A stretch of DNA of 64,000 bases from Chloroflexota bacterium (GTDB taxonomy: Bacteria > Chloroflexota > UBA11872), in the NCBI GenBank assembly GCA_028873795.1, contig JAPPNP010000026.1, forward strand, positions 72,304 through 136,303. Direction: 5' to 3'. Within the stretch, counting starts at the first letter, position 1. The number at the start of each line of letters is the position of its first letter. The notes beneath the pieces were generated by a model, which saw only the letters and a program-made list of their open reading frames with translations, was not told the DNA's origin and did no database searches. The position numbers and the translations under genes are program-made. This document shows, piece after piece, positions 43,745 through 52,416 of this stretch.

Positions 43745-44482
43745 ATGCAAGCGCTGATCCTCGCCGCCGGCTGGGCCACGCGCATGGGCGATCTCGCCCG
43801 CGCCACGCCCAAGCACCTGTTGCCCATCGGCTCGCGGTGCAGCCTGGATTTTGCGGTCGAGCGTCTGGCCGCCATCGACGATATGCAGCAGATCCATGTG
43901 ATCACTCACGACGCCTTCTTTCCCCAATTCGTCGACTGGGCCGCGGCGCACGAGCTGGCCCCGCGCCTGACGCTGCACAACGATCAGACCACCAGCGAAG
44001 CCACCAAGCTGGGCTCCATCGGCGACATCAAGTATTTCCTGGATACCGCGCCCCCCGACGATGATCTCGTCATCGTGCTCGGCGACAACGTGTTTGACTT
44101 CGACCTGCGGCCGCTGGCGGCGCGCGCCGCCGGCGACATCGTGGTGGGGCTGTTCGACGTCGAGTCCCTGGAGTTGGCAACGCGCTACGGCATCGTCGAG
44201 TTGGACGAGAGCGATCGGATCGTCTCGTTCGTTGAGAAGCCGGCGGTTCCCCGTTCCACCCTGGCCGCGACCGGCATCTACGGCTTCCCTCGCGCAAACT
44301 TGGCCGACTTCGACGCCTACCTGAACGACGGGGGCAGCGCCGACAAGTTCGGGTCGGTCATGGAGTGGCTCCACACGCGGCGCACGGTGATCGGCCAGAT
44401 GTTCCACGGGCGCTGGTTCGACATTGGCAGCCCCGACGAGTATGAGCGCGTCAATCGCGAGTTTGGCGGCGCATCGGGCTGA
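43745..44482 (+). CDS. Sugar-1-phosphate nucleotidyltransferase (RmlA/GalU-like)
   Basis: 245 residues. The NTP_transferase signature is QALILAAGWATRMGDLARATPKHLLPIG, in which the usual G-x-G-T-R is altered to GWATRMG, with Lys and the DNVFD motif (VIVLGDNVFDFDL). VVGLFDVESLELATRYGIVELDE and the C-terminal GRWFDIGSPDEYERVN fit glucose-1-phosphate thymidylyl- or nucleotidyltransferases. It makes a sugar nucleotide for surface glycans. ATG at 43745 (a 43733 ATG four codons upstream is possible). tRNA-Leu follows convergently. Confidence 0.85.
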   Translation: MQALILAAGWATRMGDLARATPKHLLPIGSRCSLDFAVERLAAIDDMQQIHVITHDAFFPQFVDWAAAHELAPRLTLHNDQTTSEATKLGSIGDIKYFLDTAPPDDDLVIVLGDNVFDFDLRPLAARAAGDIVVGLFDVESLELATRYGIVELDESDRIVSFVEKPAVPRSTLAATGIYGFPRANLADFDAYLNDGGSADKFGSVMEWLHTRRTVIGQMFHGRWFDIGSPDEYERVNREFGGASG

Positions 44483-44492
44483 GCGTTTGCGG

Positions 44493-44573
<81 letters not shown>

Positions 44574-44612
44574 GGGGACGACTTTCAGAGTAACGGCCAC
44601 GACTTCGGTTCC

Positions 44613-44868
44613 GTGTAGGGGCGGCCCTGGTGGTCGCCCTCTGGCCCGTCCGCGCAGCTTCCCGCCGTCATTCGCGCGGAGGCGGGAATCCACCCCACCG
44701 GCACCACCGCGCAGGGAGACCTTAGCGCTGCTCCCGCGCCGTCGGATGTCCTGTACTCCTGCCGAAGCCCCTTGCAAGACCTGTCCGCCATTCCGGCGAA
44801 TGCCGGAATCCAGTCCGGACGACTCGGGAGACCCGCCGCCTGTAGGGGCGGTCCTCGTGGCCGCCCGT
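44613..44868. repeat. Intergenic repeat cluster (families C and B)
   Basis: Within 44574-44875: a family C arm (GTGTAGGGGCGGCC, 44613), family B halves (GTCATTCGCGCGGAGGCGGG from 44667 and CCATTCCGGCGAATGCCGGA from 44788), and a second family C arm (TGTAGGGGCGGTCCTCGTGG from 44841). No gene in this 300-base stretch. Confidence 0.7.
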
Positions 44869-44875
44869 CCGCTCC

Positions 44876-46105
44876 CTACGCCGCGTGCTCCCAGCTGGCG
44901 ATGAACTCGTCGACGGTTAAGCCGCGCTGCATCCGCTCCAGGGAATAGGGAATCGGACCCGACTGGTAGCCGGGAACGTAGTCCTCGCCGTCTGGAGCCA
45001 GCAGGTGGTCCTCGAGCGCGCCAAACCGCTGCCAAATTGTGTCTGCCTCGGCTCTGGTGAACCGCTCCGCAAACGCCGGCCCCCAGTTGAGCGAAATGCC
45101 GTGGCTGTATTCCGCGCGGCGGCGGAACTCGGGCGACAGGCTCGCGTAGTCCGGCCGCTTGAGGTTGTGGATGTGCATGGCGGCCTTGCAGAGCCAGATC
45201 GTCAGCTGCAGCTTGGTTGCGGCGCCCGCGCCGGGCCGCAGCGCCTCCAGCGCGTCGGCGTAGGCCCCGGCATCGCGGTCCAGTACCCCCCGCAGCGCCC
45301 GCTCGGTCTCGTCCTTCAGGCTCGCCGTGCGTGCCGCCCACAGCTCGAACCACTCGCGCGCCTCAGCCGAGAGATGCCGCGTGAAGTCCAGGTCCTCCCA
45401 GTGGGGGTAGATGGTGTGTCCGCCGTGCAGGGTGCGGCGCTTGGGCTCGCTCATGTAGCGGCTGCCCCAGTGGATCAGGTAGTTGACGTAGACCAGCACG
45501 TCGCCCGCGCGCAGCTCGACCTGCTCGCCGCCGGGAATCGGCACGCGGGCGTTCTCCAGCAGGCTGCGATTTTCGGCCTCGGTGTTGATCCGCGTGTGGC
45601 TGCCGGGAACGATCCAAAACACGCTGTCGTCATACAGCGGAATGTTCCACTGCATGTAGTTCGGCCCGTCCTCCACCAGGCTGTCCTGCATCGACTGCAT
45701 GGGGCCCATGTCGATGGGGTGGATGTCGCGGTGCCACGGCGCGGGACCGTAGTCGAAGGTGGGGTTGCACATCATCTGCATCGCGCTGATCCCGGCGTGC
45801 TCGTCGTCGAGCAGCTCCGCGGCCAGACCGCGAATCGGCTCCGAAACCCAGATCTCGACCGCCTCGGCCGTATCCGCGTCGATGAACGTCTCGGTGTTGC
45901 TCAGCCGCGGTTGCATCGCGCTGTCCCAGATGCCGCCCGGCGGGTCGTCGGGCCCGCGCTCGCGTCGCCAAACCGCCCGCTGCCGATCGAGCAGCGTCTC
46001 GAAGGTCACCCGCAGCGACGCCAGCTGGTCCTCCGGGATCACGTCGCGCTTGACCAGATACCCATCGCGCATCAGCTGCGCGCGATTGCTCGACGACATC
46101 GCCAT
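44876..46105 (-). CDS. Phytanoyl-CoA dioxygenase-like Fe(II)/2-oxoglutarate oxygenase
   Basis: 409 residues. The metal triad is His125 and Asp127 in PAPWHRDIHP and a distal His212 in YLIHWGSRYM, with Arg216 nearby for 2-oxoglutarate. The cupin/jelly-roll fold sequence (NIPLYDDSVFWIVPGSHTR) is characteristic of the PhyH family, whose members hydroxylate a wide range of small molecules. Many paralogues occur in SAR202-like and sponge-symbiont genomes, a known trend rather than a demonstration here. ATG 46105 preferred; the frame upstream is repetitive low-complexity DNA. Confidence 0.82.
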   Translation of the reverse strand: MAMSSSNRAQLMRDGYLVKRDVIPEDQLASLRVTFETLLDRQRAVWRRERGPDDPPGGIWDSAMQPRLSNTETFIDADTAEAVEIWVSEPIRGLAAELLDDEHAGISAMQMMCNPTFDYGPAPWHRDIHPIDMGPMQSMQDSLVEDGPNYMQWNIPLYDDSVFWIVPGSHTRINTEAENRSLLENARVPIPGGEQVELRAGDVLVYVNYLIHWGSRYMSEPKRRTLHGGHTIYPHWEDLDFTRHLSAEAREWFELWAARTASLKDETERALRGVLDRDAGAYADALEALRPGAGAATKLQLTIWLCKAAMHIHNLKRPDYASLSPEFRRRAEYSHGISLNWGPAFAERFTRAEADTIWQRFGALEDHLLAPDGEDYVPGYQSGPIPYSLERMQRGLTVDEFIASWEHAA

Positions 46106-46137
46106 CACTCCCCAGCACCGCCAGGCACGGCCCCATC

Positions 46138-46253
46138 GTGGCACCCGCGTGCCGGTTTCGTCATGCCGCGCGCCGGTTTCGTTTTGCCAAACACCGTCTT
46201 GGTCATGCCGAGCGCCCCTCTTCGTCATTCCGAGCGCCAGCGAGGAATCTCAG
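46138..46253. repeat. Degenerate repeats upstream of the dioxygenase gene
   Basis: Short related phrases (TGCCGGTTTCGTCATGCCGC, CGCCGGTTTCGTTTTGCC, TTGGTCATGCCGAGCGC) lead into a half family A element (GTCATTCCGAGCGCCAGCGA from 46224). They make up most of the 46106-46348 gap before the GIY-YIG-like gene. Confidence 0.6.
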
Positions 46254-46348
46254 ACGTTCAACCTCGGCCGCGAGAAGCAAGGTCCGCGTAGCGGCGGGAC
46301 TTGTGCCCGCCTACCCGATCTTCAGTTCTCAGTTGGTCGCCTGGATCG

Positions 46349-46804
46349 TCAGCCTTCGTATCTCGGCTGAAGGCGCATGTGCAAGAACGCTTCCAAAAAC
46401 GACAAGAGGGCCTTACTCGTCGTGGCAGGCAGAAGAATGTTCACGCGGCTCGTCTCCCGCTTGATCCACGCTGCGAGAGCCTTTCCATCAAGGTCGGAGA
46501 TGTTACGCATGCGCTCATCACTTCTGATCGACTTTGCCAAGGTGCTTGGGGCACTTTCGGTGTAGTGCTGCGACACGTACCGTGCATTTGAATTCGCTCC
46601 AGCTCGACCGACCTTTAGCCACGTGCCGTCCAACCAGAAGCCGTACACCGCCACTTTTCCCCTCGGCAAAGCCCGCGGCGTATGAGGCGCGCATAGGAAT
46701 TCAATCTCCGCGTGCTGAGGGTCGACACGGTCCCCGGCGAGTTCGGATACCGCACCAAAATCTCTCAGCGCCGATCTAACGTCCTCGCGCCAGTCCCAAT
46801 CCAT
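46349..46804 (-). CDS. GIY-YIG-like nuclease family protein
   Basis: 151 residues. The sequence contains VAVYGFWLDGTWLKVGRAG, which aligns with the GIY-YIG beta-hairpin (Y-G-F ... K-V-G-R), then NARYVSQHYTE, STLAKSI and the helix FLEAFLHMRL, where Glu is the expected metal-binding residue. The motif is degenerate (YGF and LKVG rather than GIY and YIG), as in several restriction or homing-related families. It lies 32 bases after the PIN-toxin gene on the same strand and may be co-transcribed. The call is by motif likeness and should be checked by profile search. Confidence 0.55.
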   Translation of the reverse strand: MDWDWREDVRSALRDFGAVSELAGDRVDPQHAEIEFLCAPHTPRALPRGKVAVYGFWLDGTWLKVGRAGANSNARYVSQHYTESAPSTLAKSIRSDERMRNISDLDGKALAAWIKRETSRVNILLPATTSKALLSFLEAFLHMRLQPRYEG

Positions 46805-46836
46805 CAGGTGGTCCTCCCTACACCAGCCGAATCGCA

Positions 46837-47223
46837 TCAATCCCGAATCAGCCGCACCTCGGCATCGACATCGAGCTCCGCCCACGCCCGATCCGCCGTC
46901 ACCGCCGGCAGCCGCCGACGCGCCGCCAACTCCAGACAGGCGCGGTCGCCAAGCGAGAGCCCGCGGTGCCGAGTGGCGCGGCGGGAGGCGGCGGTGGCAA
47001 GGGCTTGCTCCTCGTCGAAAGGCACGATGTCCAGAAACATGTGGGCGATGGAAAGTCGGACTTCGGTGAGCGACAGTCCGAGATCGACGAGCCGGGCAGC
47101 GGTCTCGGCGACGTTCACCGCCGAGGCCAGCGCATCGCCCACATATCCGTTCACGATTTCACCGCCCGGTTCGCCGCGAATGAACGCCACCATCGCCGAT
47201 GCATCCAGCACGGCGCGGCTCAC
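46837..47223 (-). CDS. PIN-domain toxin (VapC-like)
   Basis: 128 residues. Acidic PIN residues are placed as expected: Asp7 in AVLDASAMVA, Glu in NVAETAARL, then Asp in LSLGDRACLELA and TADRAW near the C-terminus. VapC toxins are RNases that cleave tRNA or rRNA. GTG start at 47223 overlaps the antitoxin stop by four bases (GTGA), the normal toxin-antitoxin arrangement. Confidence 0.87.
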   Translation of the reverse strand: MSRAVLDASAMVAFIRGEPGGEIVNGYVGDALASAVNVAETAARLVDLGLSLTEVRLSIAHMFLDIVPFDEEQALATAASRRATRHRGLSLGDRACLELAARRRLPAVTADRAWAELDVDAEVRLIRD

Positions 47224-47717
47224 ATGGACTCCTCGGCGGCGGCCTCACGGCGGCGCTCCCGAATCAGCTCGTCCACCAGGCTCACGCCCTCGGGCACGTA
47301 GCGGGCGATCATCTCGCGAATGCGACGGGTCTCGGTGGCGTAGCTGACGAGGCGCAGCTCTTCGTCGTCCAACCGCAAGATCACGTCGTCGCCTTCCTTG
47401 ATTCCGAGGGACGCGCGGTATTTCGCCGGGATTACCACCCGTCCGCCCGGACCGACCGTGGCTAGGACTTGCTCAGGCGCCGATTCCTCGGCTGTCGCGT
47501 CTTCTTCCCGTACGGGTCGGCTCAACTGGGTTTCCATATAGCCCGACTGCACCAGCACGTTGCGCACATGCTGGTAGCGGATACCGAGATTCCGGGCAAT
47601 CTCCGACCGGCTGTATCCGGCGCGAAACAGCGCCCGAATCTTGTCGGACTTGGTCGTCAGGCCGACCACGACCTGTTCCGCGGGTTGCCGATCGTAGTCA
47701 TAGGTGTGCGTTGCCAT
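47220..47717 (-). CDS. HTH-AbrB fusion antitoxin
   Basis: 165 residues with two DNA-binding parts. Residues about 24-55 form a helix-turn-helix (SDKIRALFRAGYSRSEIARN) and about 87-125 an AbrB/SpoVT swapped-hairpin domain (VGPGGRVVIPAKYRASLGIK). The C-terminal 30 residues probably bind and neutralise the PIN toxin. VapB-type antitoxins usually have only one DNA-binding domain; the added HTH is unusual. ATG 47717 has GGAG upstream. Confidence 0.85.
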   Translation of the reverse strand: MATHTYDYDRQPAEQVVVGLTTKSDKIRALFRAGYSRSEIARNLGIRYQHVRNVLVQSGYMETQLSRPVREEDATAEESAPEQVLATVGPGGRVVIPAKYRASLGIKEGDDVILRLDDEELRLVSYATETRRIREMIARYVPEGVSLVDELIRERRREAAAEESM

Positions 47718-47743
47718 TGGCAGAGCTCCAGAATTTGGATGGT

Positions 47744-47779
47744 AATAGTTAGACTGTCATATGAACTATTCTCTGTCAA
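47744..47779 (-). promoter_or_regulatory. Operator/promoter region of the toxin-antitoxin operon
   Basis: A perfect 7-bp inverted repeat, AATAGTT (47744-47750) and AACTATT (47764-47770), lies 27 bases before the antitoxin start, the position expected for autoregulation. TTGACA on the minus strand (47774-47779) could be a -35 box; no -10 with good spacing is seen. The surrounding 47720-47820 is markedly AT-rich. Confidence 0.45.
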
Positions 47780-47866
47780 CCAAACAGTTTGCTCATATTG
47801 CTCGATTGTCGCGGCATCCAGTCTCGGGCAATACGAACTAGCGCCGCCGGAGCGATCCAGCCGTCG

Positions 47867-49096
47867 TCAGGCCGCGCGTTTCAGACCGTGGGCCTGGTTG
47901 CGTAGCTCACGCACGCGTTGGGCCAAGCGCCGGACGGACGCCAACACGTCATCCAGTGTCCCGCCCAGATCCAGCGCCGTGACTTCCAGCCGCTTGCCCG
48001 CATGGCGGACCTCGTATTCCGCGCGGTCGGCTTCGCCCTGGGCGTAGACCAGCAAACCGCCGGGCAGGTCAAGGGCGGTGGCGTAGGCTAGCAATTGGTA
48101 AAGGTCGGCGCTGGGCACACTCTCGCCGCTCACGTTCTTGTACTTCGCGTCGCCCACGAAGGTGCAGACGCCTCCGTCCCACCATGACAGATCAGGCTCG
48201 ATCGGCAGACGCCCGTGCAGAGCGAGCGAAGTGCCTCGGGGCAGGTTCTCATCAGAGCGGAGCTCGCGGTCGGTCACACCCAGTTCGTCCCTCAGCGCCT
48301 GAGTCACGAATTCCTGGAAGAGCGTGTTCATGTCGATCAGAAACCCGGCGGCGCGCACGGTCCCGCGGCTGGACTGGAAGGCGCTGTGCCGCAGTATCAG
48401 CCGCGACAGCCCAATCACGTGGCGATAGTGCTTATTCAGCCGGTCGAAGCTGACCTGCGGCAGCTTGTTTGGCGGGAATTCAACCAGCGTGACGTTGTCC
48501 AGCAAACCCACGATGCGCCCCAAGTCTTGGCGCGCCGTCTCCGAACGCAGCCGCATATTGCCCAGGCTTACGACCGCCGCCTTCACCAAACGGTTGGCCA
48601 GGATGTCGTCCGTGAACTCGTCGTACCGGACCTCAACCGGCAGCGGCAGGCCGAATCTGCGCCGCAGCTGGTCGTCGAAGCGGATGCGCCCGCGCACCGT
48701 GGGCAGCGCCTCTTCGTACGTCAGATAGCCGTGTAGCAGTCCCCGCGCAAAAGCTCGGCGGGCCGCGGCGGCCAGGGCTACCGCCAGTGTGTCCGGCAGC
48801 GCCGGCTGCTCCTCAAAGTCGAACCAGCGCCGTTCCTGAGAGTCGACTGCGCCCATGGCGTAGCAGGCCAGCGACAGCAACTGCGGGATACCGATCTTGG
48901 GCCGAATGAGCACGGACAGGCCGCCGATTTCAAGCGCGCCCACGGTTGAACCGGACCTCAGCCGATAGGCGTCACGCTCGCCCGGTTCCGGTTCGATGGT
49001 CAGCGAGCGCAATACCTCCCGCAGAGTGTCGCGCTCCTGCACCGAGAGCCGATAGGGTTGGCTCTTTCCGTACTCCTGCAGCTCAAGCTGACGCAT
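47867..49096 (-). CDS. McrC-like component of type IV restriction
   Basis: 409 residues. The C-terminal nuclease motif is PDLSWWDGGVCTFVGDAKYK (residues about 300-320) with the PD-(D/E)XK acid and lysine. The N-terminal region fits the McrC domain that stimulates McrB's GTPase. Start ATG 49096 overlaps the mcrB stop by 14 bases, ensuring coupled expression. Acts with McrB to cut modified DNA. Confidence 0.85.
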   Translation of the reverse strand: MRQLELQEYGKSQPYRLSVQERDTLREVLRSLTIEPEPGERDAYRLRSGSTVGALEIGGLSVLIRPKIGIPQLLSLACYAMGAVDSQERRWFDFEEQPALPDTLAVALAAAARRAFARGLLHGYLTYEEALPTVRGRIRFDDQLRRRFGLPLPVEVRYDEFTDDILANRLVKAAVVSLGNMRLRSETARQDLGRIVGLLDNVTLVEFPPNKLPQVSFDRLNKHYRHVIGLSRLILRHSAFQSSRGTVRAAGFLIDMNTLFQEFVTQALRDELGVTDRELRSDENLPRGTSLALHGRLPIEPDLSWWDGGVCTFVGDAKYKNVSGESVPSADLYQLLAYATALDLPGGLLVYAQGEADRAEYEVRHAGKRLEVTALDLGGTLDDVLASVRRLAQRVRELRNQAHGLKRAA

Positions 49097-51518
49097 GGTC
49101 GGCGCTGGCCGGCTGGTCGGGTTCATCTGACGGGTCGTCAGTGGGTTCAGCCTCGCCCGCGGATTGGGCACGCAGGTCGTCCAGGTCGAATTCGGCAAGA
49201 CGTTCGGATTCGCCGAACAACCGTTCTTCGATGTAGGGGAGGACGTTGTGCTCCCAGGTCAGGCGGACCTTCTCATCGTCGAGGTAGGGGTCGCCGGACT
49301 CATCGGTCTGCATGAAGTAGCTCGGGCCGATGGCGGCGTGCTCGTCAGCCAGCTTCTCGTTTGCGAGATCGACCACGCTCTCCACCCACGCCATTTCCGG
49401 CGCATTCTTGTCCAGCCAGCGTCCAAGTAGTCCGCGCACCGGCGCTTTATCGGGATGGAACTCCACGAAATGGAAACGGCGACGCAGCGCCAGGTCCACC
49501 AGCGCGATCGAACGGTCGGCAGTGTTCATGGTGCCGATGATGTAGAGATTCGCGGGCAGCGAAAAGGGCCGGGGGGAGTACTGAAGGCGCATTTTCTCGT
49601 CGCGGTACTCCAGCAGGAAGTACAACTCGCCGAACACCTTGGCCAGGTTGCCGCGGTTGATTTCGTCGATGACGAGGAAGTGCTTCGCGTCTGGCGCCCT
49701 TTCCGCCGCCTCCGCCATCTCGATCAGCGGCCCATTCTCGAGATTGAACCCGAGCTGTCCCGCATCGCGCGTTGGACGGTAACCCTGCACAAAGTCCTCG
49801 TAGGCGTAGGACGGATGGAACTGAACCAGCCGCACGCGGTCTTCAGAACCGGCCAGGCACTCCGCTAGCTTCCGCGCGACATAGGTCTTGCCGGTGCCGG
49901 GCGGACCCTGGAAGATGACCTGGCGCTTGTCGTTAAGGCTCAGCAGCGACTCGATCTTGCGAAGCTCGGCAACGTCGAACAGGAGATCCTCGGCCAGTGC
50001 TTCGAGCGGATCGGGGGGAGGTGGCGGCGGCGGCGGCGGCGGCGGCGGATCTACGACATGCGTGCCCTCTCGATAATTTAGGAAGGCTGCGAGCTCATCC
50101 TCGTGCAGGACTTCCTCGCACCAGCCTGAGCTAGCGACTGCCCAGAGCGCGCCTTGCGCGTCCAGCCGATCCCTCAATGTCAGGCCGCGGGTCGAAGCCT
50201 CACGGATCAGGGTGTCGAGAAAGTCCAAGGCGTGCTGGAAAGTCGCAGCTTCATCGGCGCCGTCATCCGGCGGTGGATAACCAGTGAGCTCGTAGCCTCT
50301 AGTGAACCCTCTCACTCGATATGGGGGATATCGGCCTGGATCAATGGCCATTGCCAAGAACGATGCCAGGTTTGTCTTCGCGCCCGGTGTGCTAGCGACA
50401 CTCGTCGGAACGCGAGGTAGAAAGCTGCGAATCGCCTCTTCGACAGAGGTCTCTTCGCCCCACAGTTTGAGCAGTGCGGTACGAGCGTCTGCCCTGTGTT
50501 CGTCGCACCATTTGAGAAAACGGTCATGCACTTGCCAGGACGTCAGGTTGTTGGGCTTCCCGAACGCACGTCGCAGCGTGCCCACCCAATCTTCCGAATC
50601 TCCCTCGACCGCTGAACGCGCCTCCCGAAGATTGTCTGCAACCTTGAGCTTGTAGTTGCGCTCTTCCTCTTCGAAGTCGGGATGGTCGACGAAACGCCGA
50701 GACCACCGAATGAACGTCCCCCACTTCGAGTTGTCACGTGAATGTTCGGGATCCCACTGAGGCCAAATGGACTCGTCGTAGAAGTCGAGATTCTCGCCAT
50801 AGGTTTCGGATAGGCGATCACGAATCTGCAGTAGATTGCGATCAAGGTCGCCGGAATCATTGTCAATACGATTTACGAAGGCTCGCACAATCTGCTCTTT
50901 GTGATACTTCGGAAGGACACGCTCAAAGGAATCTGGGAAAACCAGATGGAGAATAGCGGAAGTTTGAACATATGTTTGCAAATCATCGTCAACCCAGACC
51001 TCCTGGCTAGTCTTCCAGGGATCGTCGATTGCGGCTATGCGTTGATCTTCGGACTGCAATTTGAAATTCTTGGCTAGCGTTGCGATTTGCCGTAGTTGCA
51101 AGTGGCGGCGGGTGGAGAAATACGCTCCAGGATTGCAAACGCCGGTATCGAGCGCCTTATCGAGATTCTGAGAGAGCGGAGTGGCGCGCCTGGCCCACCC
51201 CAGAACTTCCATGATCTGATCTCGCTTTGCAGTGCCACCGATTGCGTCGTTGATCAAGAAATGAACGTAAAGGACCTCTGCACCGAATTGGATAGTGTTT
51301 TGCGGGGCGGGGGCGAGGCACGCCTCATACCGACCGATGAAGGTGCCTTGGCCGACGGATTCGCTGTCGACCCGTCGGAGAAAGTCGTCGATGGCTTCCA
51401 ATGACCAGACTGGGTCGCCTGGCGTAAAGAGTGAGTCATCGCTACGCAGCGCCCGGTCGACCCACTGCTGGGCTGCGGCGTAGATTCCGGCTTCTTCCGC
51501 CTTAGCTAGCCTGGCCAT
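49083..51518 (-). CDS. McrB-like GTP-dependent restriction protein with long N-terminal domain
   Basis: 811 residues. An N-terminal region of about 490 residues, not recognised by me as a known modified-base reader, is joined by a run of 12 prolines (about residues 491-502) to a McrB-type AAA+ domain. That domain has Walker A FQGPPGTGKTYVARKL (around residue 538), HPSYAYEDFVQGYRP, IDEINRGNLAKVFGE and the GTP-specifying NTADRS signature. ATG 51518 (MARLAKAEEA) is preferred; an apparent extension to 51680 is translated repeat DNA. The first 1.5 kb of the gene is locally less GC-rich than the neighbours. Confidence 0.85.
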   Translation of the reverse strand: MARLAKAEEAGIYAAAQQWVDRALRSDDSLFTPGDPVWSLEAIDDFLRRVDSESVGQGTFIGRYEACLAPAPQNTIQFGAEVLYVHFLINDAIGGTAKRDQIMEVLGWARRATPLSQNLDKALDTGVCNPGAYFSTRRHLQLRQIATLAKNFKLQSEDQRIAAIDDPWKTSQEVWVDDDLQTYVQTSAILHLVFPDSFERVLPKYHKEQIVRAFVNRIDNDSGDLDRNLLQIRDRLSETYGENLDFYDESIWPQWDPEHSRDNSKWGTFIRWSRRFVDHPDFEEEERNYKLKVADNLREARSAVEGDSEDWVGTLRRAFGKPNNLTSWQVHDRFLKWCDEHRADARTALLKLWGEETSVEEAIRSFLPRVPTSVASTPGAKTNLASFLAMAIDPGRYPPYRVRGFTRGYELTGYPPPDDGADEAATFQHALDFLDTLIREASTRGLTLRDRLDAQGALWAVASSGWCEEVLHEDELAAFLNYREGTHVVDPPPPPPPPPPPPDPLEALAEDLLFDVAELRKIESLLSLNDKRQVIFQGPPGTGKTYVARKLAECLAGSEDRVRLVQFHPSYAYEDFVQGYRPTRDAGQLGFNLENGPLIEMAEAAERAPDAKHFLVIDEINRGNLAKVFGELYFLLEYRDEKMRLQYSPRPFSLPANLYIIGTMNTADRSIALVDLALRRRFHFVEFHPDKAPVRGLLGRWLDKNAPEMAWVESVVDLANEKLADEHAAIGPSYFMQTDESGDPYLDDEKVRLTWEHNVLPYIEERLFGESERLAEFDLDDLRAQSAGEAEPTDDPSDEPDQPASADHASA

Positions 51519-51572
51519 CGGCTGCCTTTCCGGCTCGTCGGCATTTGCCGTGCCTGTCGGCGCAGGGTTCCA

Positions 51573-51610
51573 ACCCTCACCCTGACCCTCTCCCATCGAG
51601 GGAGAGGGAA
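51573..51610. repeat. Family D repeat forming the end of pyrE
   Basis: CCCTCACCCTGACCCTCTCC starts at 51573, followed by a short loop and GAGGGAGAGGGA, giving a hairpin. The pyrE reading frame ends inside it (its last residues are SSSLSLDGRGSG), and the false upstream extension of mcrB runs through it. Confidence 0.65.
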
Positions 51611-52182
51611 CTGGAAGCGGCCTCCGGCGGCGTGAAGTCGTCGAGGGTGAACACGCTGGCGGCGGGGACGCCGATTTCATTCATGGCGGCCTCGTAGCCG
51701 GCCAGGCGGTCGACGAGGGCGATGGCTAGCACGACCTCGAGGTCCAGGCCGGCTTCGCGCAGGCAGCGCGTGGTGTAGACCAATGAGCCGCCGGTGGTTG
51801 CGGCGTCGTCGACGATGACCACTCGCATGCCGCGCTGCAGCGGGCCTTCGATGACGCGCTCGGTGCCGTGGTCCTTGCGTTCGCCGCGGACGAGCAGCCC
51901 GGCCAGCGGCTGCTCGGTGCCGGCGCTCAGGAGCATGGCCGCGGTCACGATCGGGTCCGCGCCCACCGTGGGACCGGCGACGGCGTTGGCGTCGGGCGCC
52001 CGCTCCCGAATCAGCTCGAGCATCGCGTTGCCGGCCAGGTGCGCGCCTTCGGGATCCAGCACGACCTGCTTGCCGTCGAAGAAGTAGGAACTGGTTTGGC
52101 CGGACGAGAGCTTGAACGTGCCGGAGATGAAGGAGCGCTCCTGCAGCATGCGGCGCAGGCGTTCGCGATCGGTGCTAGCCAT
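51577..52182 (-). CDS. pyrE: Orotate phosphoribosyltransferase
   Basis: 201 residues. It makes orotidine monophosphate from orotate and PRPP in pyrimidine biosynthesis. The PRPP-binding motif VVIVDDAATTGGS is at about residues 121-133, and FKLSSGQTSSYFFDGKQVVLDPEG and GLLVRGERKDHGTERVIEG are OPRT-specific. The C-terminal dozen residues (SSSLSLDGRGSG) are encoded by a family D intergenic repeat and are not expected to be part of the fold. ATG 52182. Not in a pyr cluster here. Confidence 0.93.
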   Translation of the reverse strand: MASTDRERLRRMLQERSFISGTFKLSSGQTSSYFFDGKQVVLDPEGAHLAGNAMLELIRERAPDANAVAGPTVGADPIVTAAMLLSAGTEQPLAGLLVRGERKDHGTERVIEGPLQRGMRVVIVDDAATTGGSLVYTTRCLREAGLDLEVVLAIALVDRLAGYEAAMNEIGVPAASVFTLDDFTPPEAASSSLSLDGRGSG

Positions 52183-52211
52183 CAGCGTCAGCTCCCGTGC
52201 GCCAGGTGCTG

Positions 52212-52340
52212 GTGGGCGCCCACAAGGGACGCCCCTACACGGACAAGCAGGCGCTCGCGATCGGAGTCGGTCATTGGTTTCGCCTCCCCGGCGCCGCTCG
52301 CGGGCGGGCGCCTACAAGGGACGCCCCTACACGGAGGGGT
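52212..52340. repeat. Family C repeats upstream of pyrE and the Gfo/Idh gene
   Basis: Two direct copies of a phrase reading GGGCGCC(C/T)ACAAGGGACG and then CCCCTACACGG, one at about 52214-52242 and one at about 52306-52334, lie in the divergent gap 52183-52416. Promoters of both flanking genes must lie within or between these copies. Confidence 0.65.
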
Positions 52341-52416
52341 GCCGCTGCGGCGCAAATCGGGTCATTATGCGTCAATGGCGCTCTAGCACGGCCCATAGAA
52401 ACAAGGAACTAGCGCA

